NCBI RefSeq assembly: GCF_964199755.1
Contig: NC_133896.1
Location: 64,955,142-65,019,141 of the forward strand
Reading direction: 5' to 3'
Length of the DNA stretch: 64,000 nucleotides
From: Larus michahellis
Lineage: Eukaryota; Chordata; Aves; Charadriiformes; Laridae
The notes under the pieces are model-generated. The model had not been told where the DNA came from. It saw nothing but the letters and a program-made list of their open reading frames with translations, and did not search any database. Below are positions 1-12,500 of this stretch, one piece after another (positions within the stretch are counted from its first letter, which is position 1; every line of letters begins with the position of its first letter). A program made the position numbers and the translations under genes.

Positions 1-239
1 AAGAAAAAAACCCTTCTAAAACATGGGGATAAGAATGCAACACATCTATACCTGTGATTCTGAATTAAAAAGAAAAATTGTCAAAAGATCACTATGCTCC
101 AACTTGCAAACCTCTGTGTGTTATGGTGTGATAATAACTTGGATGTGCTGGTGAGCCCTACTTAAACTGAGAGTCTTTTTAATTGAAAAATCATTAAGGT
201 TTCTTTTCAAAACAACAGATTGAAGAATAAACAAATTAA

Positions 240-416
240 GAAAGCTATTTCAGGTGACTTGGGTTGGGGGTGGGGGGAGGATAGGAAATGAGGCAGTGAG
301 ACACCTTTCAGGGAAATCTGAGTACAGGTGAAGGAAAACGTGGAGTGGAAGTCGGAGTATCTGAGGAACTGGAGAAGCAACCCAAGGAGAAGAAAGCCAC
401 CAGAAAATAAAGGAGT
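240..416 (+). promoter_or_regulatory. SLC13A4: Putative SLC13A4 5' flank/5'UTR with G-rich GT/GC box
   Basis: A G-rich tract at 261-280 (GGGTTGGGGGTGGGGGGAGG) sits 137-156 bp upstream of the start codon. It resembles SP/KLF or MAZ-type boxes and could form a G-quadruplex. There is no obvious TATA box and no CpG island. The transcription start cannot be fixed from sequence, so this is only a candidate regulatory stretch. Confidence 0.35.
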
Positions 417-515
417 ATGGCAGTGATGAAGGAAATTCTCAGATCCAGAAACCTCTTGCTCGTTGTTCTCATTCCGCTTCTGCTGCTTCCTCTACCACTT
501 TTATATCCCAGCAGC
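417..515 (+). CDS. SLC13A4: SLC13A4 exon 1 (residues 1-33)
   Basis: Encodes a short basic N-terminus followed by the first hydrophobic segment (about residues 12-30, rich in Leu, Val and Pro). It ends in phase 0 before GTAAGT. The first ATG is preferred over the in-frame ATG at 426 because it has a strong Kozak context and gives the same N-terminal length as the human protein. Confidence 0.95.
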
Positions 516-3500
516 GTAAGTACATTTTTATTTTCTATTTAACAAAGCCTCTGTGTGCAATAGGTAGTCATGCTGGATAAGTATGCAAAAAGAAGTGCTA
601 AGACCTAAATATGCATTGGTCTTAGAAAAATCAAGGACTCGAATTTGAAGGACTGGGAAGGTCACTGAGAAGTCGTCACAGTAAGAACCAGAGATACCTT
701 GAGTCTTGTCACAAGCAGAGCTGAACTACCAGGCAAAGCTAGTAAAGCACTACTTTAAAGCAGAAATACTGTACCTCTTCTTTTTCTATAATAATGTGTG
801 TGTGTAAGGGGGAACAGAACAAACATATCCAACAAAATTTTCTTTAAAGATAAGCCTTTAAAAGGAATACTTGTAGTATCTTTAGGTTTTAATAATAAGT
901 ATGCATGGAGGAACTTTCAGTTTAGTCTGGGTTTATAGGATAGCAATTCAAGTGAGGCAGGAGCTAAGACTCAGTGACAGACGTGTAGGACCCCATATGG
1001 CATCCACTATTCTAAAGCAGGTGTAGGCATCTCTACTGAAACATTGCAGCTCTGGCAGTGGCTAATAAATGATGGCTCAGAGACATACACAACAATACAA
1101 AGGAGGGAATAGTCGGTGCTTTAACAGGAAGACCAAGGAATGGGAGTGAATGCAGCTGATTCCTGACGCTGTTTTGGAGCTACTGAGTACCCTTGGCCAT
1201 GTGATTATCTCTTCTCTATGCATGCCTCTGCAGTTTTAAACCATAAAATAACGTTTTCCTAACTTACAGAGATGGTGATGTTTACCTTATCAAAATTTGC
1301 AATGTATCAAAAATTCTGCAGCTGGTGCTTCCATAGCACCAGACATAAATCTGGCCAAATGGTGCAGCAATTTCCATTTCTTCCTCTACCCTGCTAAGAT
1401 TAATTCTTCCTTCTAGTACGAGAGGATTTATGAATACTACTACTTTATCAAATAGAAATCCAAAGGATTAGAAACTGTGTAGCAGTTTTCAAAAATAAAA
1501 CTCCAGTTTTTTGTTTGGAAAGAAAAACAGGTTCATAGAAAGGAAATGTTGCTACACCACTGAACTGTATGTTGCACTTTGAATGAGTTTTCCTTCTCTG
1601 AACTTCAATGTATATCTTGACTGTCCTCTTATAGTAGTTTTCCGTCTCTCTCAGGAGGGAATGAATGACAGACAACTATGCTCTTCTTCAGAGAACAGCA
1701 AGGCTCACCATTTCACAGAGGCTTGTTTTAAAAAAGGGTTTAATCTCCCCCAATGTCACTGGAAGGGCAACATAAGAACAGATACTCCCTGACATTCCCC
1801 TGTGGCACTGTAACTGCAGCATGCTCTATGTCCCTTGAGAAACTCTCCTAGGAAACATGAGATTCACTGCACTAAAATTTGTTACTCATGTTTGCTCCCT
1901 ACCGGATTCAGAGGCACAGAATGCAATAAGGAAACTCTAATAACCAAGGGAATTGTAATAGCATCGTATGGGTGCTAAAACAGATGTTCACTGTCAGTAT
2001 AGCTGCAAGAATTGCTATTATACAGTACAAGCTCCTCTGCGCTATTACTCTGCACCTCATGGTGTGGCTTTACTGCAAAGTGATATGAAAAGCCATCAGA
2101 TGATGTTTTACATCCACTTTATATATACATGAATGACCACAGATGGCAAAGTATAGCCGTGATTCTGTCTGAGTTGGACTAATGTTTATAATGCTATTAA
2201 GAAAACATCTATACCAAATAAACTCAGTTGACAGTACACTATTCAATTGGTTTAGTGTAGTATTTACTTTGTTACAACCCATTGACTATGATTACTTCTT
2301 AAACCTGAAGATTAAATTTTTCACCTGCTGATTTACTTATATTTTCATTTATCAGACAATTATATTAGTTTTCTGTCTGTCTTATAAAGCTCAGAATTAC
2401 CAGGTGGTTTACTTTTGCATTTCTGCAGAACATCAGCTTGCAGCTTCTTTGATGATATTGGCACAACTCTGGAAATGTCAAAGGAGCATTACATGTGTAG
2501 TGGCAAGAGTGATGAAAGGGAGCACAAGGACTCAGAATTTTTTTGTAGATAGAGCTTATGGGAATAATGTCCATGTCTTCTTTTCTATTATTTTATGACA
2601 AGAAAAGTTTGGGTAAAAAATAAACCTGAGAAAATATGCTTGAATTCTTCTTCCCTTTCTGGAGTTTATATCTGAACTATGATTTGTACAGCAAGTTTGG
2701 GACACACATATGTGCCTTTCAGGTCATGACATGTACAGAAAAAACCATTGTGTTCTTTACAAAGTGTGGATCTTTTTCTTCCTTTCCTTATTTCCCTCAT
2801 AGTTAACAGTGATATGGGAGCAGTTTGCCTCTTTTTTTTTTTCCCCACCTTTTTCCATAAAGCCACCAGTGACACCATAAAGCATCCACGTGAATCCAGT
2901 CAGTTGTGGCCAGGGTCTCCTTTGACTGCTGATCCTGTGGCCTCACTGAACCCAATGAAGGACACAGGGATGACTCCTCAAAAGTCAGTCAGGGTTGCTG
3001 TAAACTGTGAGACCTGCAGCGCCAGGTGATGTTGACACATTGACACGCCAAGTCAGCAGAATGGACCTTAAAGCACAGAACATGCCCTGAATAGCCACGG
3101 ATGGCATACTTCCATTAACCTTTGGTTTTATTTACACAAGCTGAAGGGAGGGAATTATAGTGTGATCCCACCAGCTCAAAGATGATAGTCCAGAGGCCAG
3201 ACTACCTCTTCCTTGCACAGCTTATCCACATGCTTGCAAAGCAAGGTATACAATGGACATCCATAAGTGGGAAAATCTCCAACACAGTTTATTCTTTTTA
3301 ATCATTCTGAGATCCTCAGATGTTTTAGTTACAAAAGTTTTATGCATGACCCTTACTGTGGAATTTTTGAGCCACAGCTTCCTTTTAGCTCCTTTTTTCT
3401 TTTCCCCAAGGGAATGACTGAAGGTAGGTGTCAGTCCCTCCAACCTTCACATGTTTTCCTGTTCCTGCTTCAAGCCCCGAGGTGGGCTTAACAGTAATGT

Positions 3501-6500
3501 TCAGCTGTACAACATGAAGTGAGAAGGGTGAAACAGTTAAAATAGTACAGCTGCTACTTCAGTACAGTACTTAGTAGCTCTGGTAACCATTAATTAAATA
3601 TATAAATTCAGTTCAATTAAATAGAAGAGATTAATATGGTTTGTCTCGGAAACAAGCTTGTTTAAAGCACTGAGAAAATGAAGAGAGTTGCTAGACAAGC
3701 TGATTAAGTTTTTAGTAGAGATTATCAAACTTGGCTTTCCTAGTACTTGTGACCCAGTTTTATACGATTTAAAAGTGTACTTTATTTGAGTTTTGTTTGT
3801 AAACTGATTACAGCCTAGAGTATAGGAAACACAAAGGCTCAGTGCCCATCCCAGCTAGGTTTTGATAGAGATGCAACTTGCCTTTGCCCTATTCCATTTC
3901 TACTATCAGTCTACTTTATCGCTACACACAGAGGAGCAATAGAAAATAACGATCGATGCTCAAAGAAATTACAGAGAAGTATGTTTTTGGAGTGAGAAAG
4001 TGGTTTGGAATCAGGTTCAGATGAAATTAATTTTATGAATTTTGGCAAAATATATGTCTTGGATCTTACATATGCACTGCTTTAAAATAAAAATCAATGC
4101 TTTTTCATTAAAAGGCATTTTTATTTTTCTCCTCAGACAACTGCTGGATATCATAGAGATCCCATGCAAACTAGTAGTTTGTTAAAAGAAATTAATAAGT
4201 TAAAAAAAAAATAAATGTCTCAAATAGTCGCTAGGTCACAAAAATGATCGTATGCCCTGCTCTCTGTGTAATATTAACCATGAAGTATAATGTAGTTAAA
4301 GATGACTGAGCAGCAAGTTGGCTAATGTTTATGAGCCAATCCATCAGCAATGTGACTCTCATCTAAAATAGTTTTGTCTTCCTAGTACAGATTACTAAAA
4401 ATCCCTAATGTCTGTCATCTCAGTTTTTAAATTATTTCCATCTTTAAGTCAAAATTATTTGTTTCATTTTTTTACTGAGTGATCACTTGAAGTTGTTTCA
4501 AACTGAACACCAGTCTTTGGAGTTACAAACAGCATAGCAATTCCATTATGTACAATGCCTGCATCATAATCCATGAATATTAAAACTCCACCTCTGATCT
4601 CATCCATTCTAAGCCTACCTTCTATAGCCTCTCTTATAATTTTTTTTCTTGGCAGCAATGAAGCTACAACTGCAATACAACCTTCTATTGTAATATTTTG
4701 CTGAAGGACCTGATCACAGAGCACAGTGAAACCTGTACTGGAGAGCTAAAAACCTAAACCACTCTTCTATAATGGTTAAGCAAGAGAAACAAATACGCAC
4801 ATTTCTGTGTGGTTCAGAGTACTTGTCCATCCATAAAGGATGCTAAATTTCTCTGAAAGCACTTCAGATACTCTTTATCATCTCTAAAATAATTGGAGTT
4901 TATCTGATTCAAGAAAATTATTTTTCCTGGTAACCTTATTTCGGGTATTTTGGTGGCCCTGCTTACTTGAATCAAAACTGTTTAATGTTATGCTTTTCTG
5001 AAATAGGAGTCAGAGCAAGGTCTGGCAGTTAATTTAAACCCAAGCTTGGCTGCAATTTTTAAGCAAGCAATGGAAATGGCACATAGCGATCTATCTTAAC
5101 TTCTTCTCTGGGCTGTGTTCTGCCTGTTATTACTATAAGCTGTACTAAAAAAGAGGAACAGCTGATTGTGGCTCTTTGTTAGGGTAATGTAAAAAGGACA
5201 CGTATGAATATGAATTTAAATAGAAGCTATTGACTCATTCCATTGAACCCACATTCCCATATAGTCTTACATTACACTTTACCACCTTGTTCACAAAACT
5301 GAAGTGTAATACACGCTCGTTGATTTGCCCAAGGATCTGTGGGAATTCCTTGTGTGACTTCTTGAAAGCTGCTTAATCTGTGAGTCATCCAATGAGGAAA
5401 CAAAAACAATGAAATTATATTTTAACACAGTCAAATAGCATTTGTGAACCGTGAATTTTCTAAACAATAGCCATTGTGACCTGTGAATCCATATGGCTCA
5501 ATAAATTCATACAGAACATCCAGTGAATAATGAAGAACAGGTAGATTTATAGCTGGTGTAAATCATATTTTCTATATAACTGCCAGTTAGACCCAGAACA
5601 GGAGCTGGTTTCAAATTTGAGAGAAGGAAAGGAAAAACCTTTTCCTGAAGATAATTTCTGCAATTATTTGCAGGAAATATCCCCATGTTTCTAAGCATAA
5701 CAAACTAAACCTAAGGAGAACTCCACTGAATGCCACAAATAAAGACATACCTACCTAAAAAAAATGAACCAGAAGACTTCTGTGGACTCGCTGGGTTTTC
5801 CTGTAAAAATATTTGGCAAATAGCACCTTTCTCCATCATATACCAGCTCTCCATGAATGCTGAGCATGGGGTTGACATGGCTTTCTCTACCAGAACCTTG
5901 GACACCAGCAAATGTGTTTGATTATCTCTGTTAATCGATTGCCTCTAAGCCCTTCGGGTCTGTGGCCTTCTCCCAAGGGTCTGTAGAAATCACCTGAGAA
6001 AATAAAATCAGCTGACAAAAAATGTAGGTTTGCATGCTGTTTAAAAAAACGGATCTTTCAGAAAATCTCCCAAAAGAGCCACAATGTGGCTTTGTCCATG
6101 CTACGGCAAAAGTGAACATTCTCATCTGATCCTGAAAATTATGAGCTCCTGTTCTTGTCCAATACTGTAGAGATAGCTGTGTAGAAATATCAGCTCCACA
6201 GGCCCAATCTGAGGAGTCATAGTTGAATGTTTGGTAAATAGTGGATTATGAAATTCTAGCAAAACTGTAAATGCACTTGGAACCATTATTTTGGTGATAA
6301 ATACATTTATGCCATTGTTTTGCCCTAGCTAAATGTGCAAAAGTTTTCATTAGCATCATCTTCTGGAACTGGCCTTTTTGATCGTAGCCTAGATTCAGAT
6401 CCAAACAGCTGTGCCTTAGGAGGTCCTCATGCAGTCCTTGTTGAGTTTTTCAAGTCCAGGCACCCACAGTCTGATGAGTCCTATGAACGTGTTCACAAAG

Positions 6501-9500
6501 AGTTCCACAGCAGATGGTGTGACCGTAACGTGTAACCTCCATGCTTTCTGCCTACAGGAAGCCTCATGTGCCTACGTGCTGATCGTGACGGCTGTATACT
6601 GGGTCTCTGAAGCGGTACCTCTTGGTGCAGCAGCCTTAGTTCCTGCTTTCCTATACCCGCTATTTGGAGTCATGAAGTCCAGTGAGGTCAGTATGCACTT
6701 TTTTGTCATTTAATCTTCTCAGCCTCAGTTAATTATTTGAATAAAACTAAACTTAGTGGAACAGAAAGACTAAGAAGTGTGTGAGGAAGAAGTGTACACC
6801 TTGTAATGTGTAACTTGGGCCGACCAGCTCTTTCTTTTACTGAAGACACATATAGAAATGGCTATATTAGTCAAGAAGGGTGTCCATCCTGTCAGCTATG
6901 ACATCACCAACAATTTCCAAAACCTATTGGGTTAAAGGATCCCACCTTTCCCCTCCTCCAAAAGCATGTAAACAGCAGTTATAGGATAAACTGCGAAGTT
7001 TCCTTCCAATTATATTTATTATAGATGAGGTATAAGGCATGAGGCAAGACATTCTAAAAAGAATTACCATATACTGTATAAGGCTGGGTAATTTTGTTAT
7101 CCATGTGAATGTCTAGACCTTTTTCCAAGCTGTAACCTTAGTGCTGCCTTGTAGCCATGAGTTCTAAGGCAAAGCAGTAGCTGTAGAAAAAAGTCTCTTT
7201 GGTCAGTTCTGAATTTGCTTACTTGAGGTTTTGGTGAATGTTACTTTCTTTCATGATATGCCAAGAATTTATTTTATTTCACCAACAGCTTCTTTTTTTC
7301 TTGATTTTTTTCTATTTTTTTGGAGGGAGGCGGGGGGTGGGAGGGCATCACACTTGATTTATAAGGGCCAGAAATTCATACGGAAACACAGAAGAATATA
7401 TCACAACCATAAAATTGTTGAATTTCTGACACAATCTGGCACTGGTCATGCCCATAAATGGATGGAGTGAAGCACGAACCAAGAGTTTTATGACCTGCCT
7501 TATTTCTCCCAATGGTGTAACAACTGTGGAATATAATCAGGTCCATTTCCATACCAATACATTTAAATATTTTCAGGATTTTTTTTTTTCCTAAAATAAA
7601 GGTAAAGTAGTTACTCATTTTCGTTACAAAATTCTGCAGCATATTGAAGAAGGAAAATTTAAGGGTAGGCTGACAGAAATTCAATACAATATCAAATGAA
7701 ATGGCAGTGGGACTATTGCAGAGAATTTATTATTTGCTTTAGGAACAGAAAGAAACCCCTGCATTTTAAAATAAACAACTCTGATACTGCTGCAGTATTT
7801 CCAGTCTGCTGTTCTGGAGCACCATAGAAACCCAGGGCTCTTGCCTAGCAGTTTAAGCTACAAATAACTCACAGGGGCTTAAGAACATGAGCCAGCGTGT
7901 GGTATATGTGTACGTGCGTATTAATAAGAATATTAGTATTCACTTGTTTCTCCAAAATGACTGTGAAAGGAATAAAGGAAAAAAACAGATTATTTGTGCT
8001 CCTAGCTTGATGGATTTCTTTCATTCAGTTCAAGATCTTTTTTTAACAAGGTAGCAGGAAAATAAAGAAAGTTAATGAGAAAGAAGGCAGTGGAAGAAAG
8101 CCAAAAAAAGTGATATTTAAAAGTTCTGGCACACAACTATGATGTCCAAGTCTATTTAGGTCACCACGGGGATTTGTTAAATAAATATAATTAAATACTT
8201 GCTGCAGTTTTCACAAAATAACATTAGGGTCATTCTTGCACTTTTATGGAGGAGCGTTAGCATAACTAAAGACAATGGAAAAAGTACTGGTTGTACTGAT
8301 TTTAATTGTTTTAAAATGCTGACGCCTACATTTGGTTAGAAGAATAGCTTTAAACTGAAGAAACTATGGTTTTGGAAAAATATTCCAGCAATGGCTTGGG
8401 AAGGATTGCATCAGACTGAAATGAAAAATTTAGTTAGACTTCAAGCATTTGTTTATAACTTCTCTTTTCTCCCATTTTGTATGCTTTCACATGAGAGAGA
8501 GAATGTTTTGGTTTGCTTCATTCGTTATTTTTGCAGTCACTTCACAGAACTTCTTCTCATATCTTAGCAAGCCACACATTCAAGAATGCCATTTTGGAGG
8601 ACCATGCATGGCCTCTGAATTTTTTCCTGAGCCAGCTGATGATTTTTGCTCATCCCCTTAAATTAAAGTTCACTTTTCTGAAACTTTGCCCTATTTTCAT
8701 GGTACAATGGAGATGGATTTCCATTGTGAAAAGTTCTGGCACAGGGTTTGTGGATCATCACAGCTATACCCCAACCTTTCTTTATTGCATGCAGACAGCA
8801 CATCCCAAAGGACTTTTCCTGTAGGTTCTAGGGATGCCACATTTTGCCCAACAGTTGAGCAAGACATAAGAAAAACAAACAAGACAGACAATAACGTTTC
8901 CAGAAAGCAGATGAAGCACATATATTAGCTACCTTCAGTGCAGAGGTTTGTCTGCGGCAGTTTCAGTCTGGGTTTAGCTGAGCATCATCAACTGCAGGCA
9001 GTGAAAATCCTTCTCGAAGTAAAATTTCTCTTGATCTCTTCAAAGCTGAGGAAACTTACAAACAAGTGCATATAGAGATTTGTTATTTGTAAATACAACA
9101 TGAAAGAGATTAAAGAGAACATTTTGACTTATGAATTCTTCATGTTCTCCAGCTCCCTGTCATTCTTTCTCTAGGGGGAAAAAGTCCACAGTACCATATG
9201 TCTTCTCAGTCAGCATGCTCTCTGTTTAGGGTAGTTACTGCTTTTTTAACTGACTGTTTCCCCGTTGCCCTTGATGCAGGTGGCTGCTGAGTATTTCAAG
9301 AACACAACTTTGCTCCTCATGGGTGTGATCTGTGTGGCAGCTTCTGTAGAAAAGTGGAATCTCCACAAGCGAATCGCCCTGCGTATGGTCATGATGGCTG
9401 GAGCAAAGCCAGGCATGTGAGTGAACCTTTGACTTCAGGGCAGTCTGAGGCTGATAGCAGCATCTTGAAAGAGCAAATAACAACTCCAACTTTCCCATCC

Positions 9501-12500
9501 AGGGACAAAAGCTAGCTTGGTTTGGGTCTCTTTTCCTACCCACCTTTCATTTCAGAGTTTGAAAGCTTACAAATTTTCCCATCCTCTTTTTGCCACCTCC
9601 TACTCCTTGGCTTGTTGTCCCTTTGCTTTCTCTTTTTTAGTGATACTGATTTTCATCTCTCTGTTCCTTCTTTGCCTGTTGCTTAGCAAACACAAAAGGA
9701 TGTTTAAATCCTGGATATGCTCTTATGTCACATGCTGATCTCTAGGTGGGGCAGCAAATAACTTCCAATTATACATTGTCTTATGACAGTTCTCAGCACA
9801 AGGCAGCATTTTATCTGTGCACAGCATGGTATTTTGGCACCCACAGAAAGGAAAAGCCCCCATGTAGTTATCAGTTGACTAATGAAAACATCAGGCAAGG
9901 AGGCCTTGAATATTTCTGAAAGTGCCTCAAGAAGGTTTCCCTGTGTTGTACTCCAGGTTGCTTCTCTGCTTTATGTGTTGCACCACGGTGCTCTCCATGT
10001 GGCTTTCCAACACATCCACCACAGCCATGGTGATGCCAATCGTGGAGGCAGTGCTCCAGGAGCTAGTGAATGCTGAGGAGGAGCACGAGGTCATCAGTAC
10101 TGCAGGCAGCACAATTGTTGAAGAAAACGAGCCAATAGGTATTTGTCAATATTGGCCATTCTTTCCTCATTTGTTTATCAGTGATAAGACTTGTTGATAC
10201 ACATGGTTCTAATTCTATCGAGGTCAGAACCATCTGACTTGAACTGCCAAAGATGCTGATTTGTAGTCTTTCTTTGTGTATTCTGATATTTCTTTTGAAA
10301 AATGAAAGTTACAAGGTGTGATGGGAGAGCTGGAGTTGGGAAACTATTTATGTTGAATTAGGGCATGTACTGGAGTTTGTGTGTGATGAGCTCTTAGATC
10401 ATAGGACTTTACAGGGTTGTAAGGAAACATCTGAGAAGAAAGTCAAAGAAATATAGAAGAGGCCCAAAAGTGTGCTCTTTGACAATCCTACGTTTGCTCA
10501 TTCTACCCCTGCCCTTCGAGGCTGTCCAGGTCAGAGCAGGTGCCACAAAAAAAATAATTATAAGACCTCTAAGGTTTGTTTTGTTCATTCCTTCCCAGAA
10601 AGAAAGGATTTGGGAAGAAAAGAATCTCTCTTTTGTTTCCATTTACAGTTCCCAGGCTGAAAATGATGTCATCTAACCTTTCCTATTATACTTAGTTATG
10701 ATAGTCTTCTAATTGCCAGAGGCACGTGATCAGGACAATATGACACAATAAAACGCTTCATAAGGGCCACAGGGTACTTGAGGCGGTTGGGACAAGCTTT
10801 TGTTTGCAATAGCTCCTCCACATTCAGTGGTGTGGCCCAGGGGCTCAGGTCAGTTCTTACCCCAAGGTCTGCTTTCTCTTCCTTTGTCGCAGGTCTCAGC
10901 GAAAAACATGGCCAGCCTTCACTGGAGCTTATCTTCATCAATGAGGAGTAAGAATGAACCCTGTACATCACGACTGGAGATTTGAACCCTACACAGGTTG
11001 CAATGAAATGAACCTAGGAGTAGAGACAGGAAGGGCAAGCAGAAGCTTACAAGTTAATGTTTTAGACATGACTGACAAGGAAGGCTTATGAGAAATGGGG
11101 TTAATGTAATGGACTGGATCTCATTAAAGCTTCTCAGGATTCATGTATTTTTTAACACTATAGCCATTTTAGAGAGAAGGAAAATGTTTCTCAGGGTTTG
11201 AAAGATCTTCTTTTGAAGTCTGTGTTTGTGCTGTATAAAAGAGTGCTGTCCACAGATTTTTATTTCTGTTCTCTGAAAGAACAGTAATAGAGAGGATCCA
11301 AGCACAGTATGGAGTGCCCACAGGAGATATCCAGAGGGAAAAAAATTACAGAGGATTCCTAAGGAAAGCCTGAACTGTCAAGACCATTCAAGAGAGAGAG
11401 GAGAGAGGGGCGGGGGGGAGGGAGGGAGACCAATAAAACACACCCCTCCCCCCCAAAAAAATGTACAGTATTTCCTTTAATATAGACAAAGTTCTTCAGA
11501 AGTCTGAAACATTAAGAGTTTAAACCAGGTTTCTATTTGGGGTAAAATCTAGTAAACTGAAAAGGGAAAATCAAGGAAAGGATTGATTTCTTTGTCAAAT
11601 TATCTAATTAACCATCATTTCAAGACACTCAGGAGAATACGCAAAGTCATTGTCCTAAAACTATGTTATAGGCTAAATACTGAGGAGCGTCTTTTCACAA
11701 GGTGTGAGAATAAATTGCATAATCCCTTCTTGAACTCCTATTTTGTTCACAATTATTCAAAATAAAAGAGAAACAAGTTCTTGTTACACCTTTAAAAATT
11801 TACTTTACAACAAACATTATCATTCAAACAGCACATGTTGATGACTTTAAGTTAACTTGCAAGATCAAAATAGCTTTCTCATTAGTTGGGAGACTAATGG
11901 GTTCTCCAATATTCCCTCTGCTCTATCTCTTTTTATCCCTGCCATATTTTCTGTGCAGTATAGAATCAAATTTTCAGTCTGGCATTGTGCCATTAATCCC
12001 TTTAAGCCTTATTGAAGAGTATGTGTGGGATATTTCATAACAGAACAATTATTAAAATAGCATTACTTGAAAAAGAGCTTGAAATTTGATGGGAAAAATA
12101 GCACATCTGGCATTAAATATATTTTCAATGTCAAAGCAAAATTTCAGTGGATTGTTTGCATGGTCCATGTACCACAGAGGACAGATTTTGGTGAAGGCTT
12201 TAATGTGGTACAGGTAGGTGCTCAGAAACAGCATTGGAGAGGCTGGTGGAGGAAGAACTTGTGTAGAACAAGATAGCAGTAACACTGTATTGCCCGATGA
12301 TTCACTCCACTGTGAATTGAGTCCATTCCTAGAATGGGGTATATACTACCTAGAATACATATTTTTTCTTTCATGGAGGTGGAACCTCATTGCTATACAG
12401 CTAGAGACAGAGCTGTGAAACATAATGAAGACTTATATATCTGGTCAAGACACCACATAGTAGGTACAAATAAACGGTATTCTTCACCATTTCAGTAGGC

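Noticed and set aside
4464..4724. Minus-strand 86-codon open frame in intron 1 that reads protein-like
   Set aside because: I could not tie it to any family, and it has no flanking exon or pseudogene structure I can see. A database search would decide.
10395..10545. Possible old minus-oriented CR1 end in SLC13A4 intron 4 (ATCATAGGACTTTACAGGG)
   Set aside because: Only a short stretch resembles CR1; the adjoining text does not continue as CR1. Too weak to call.
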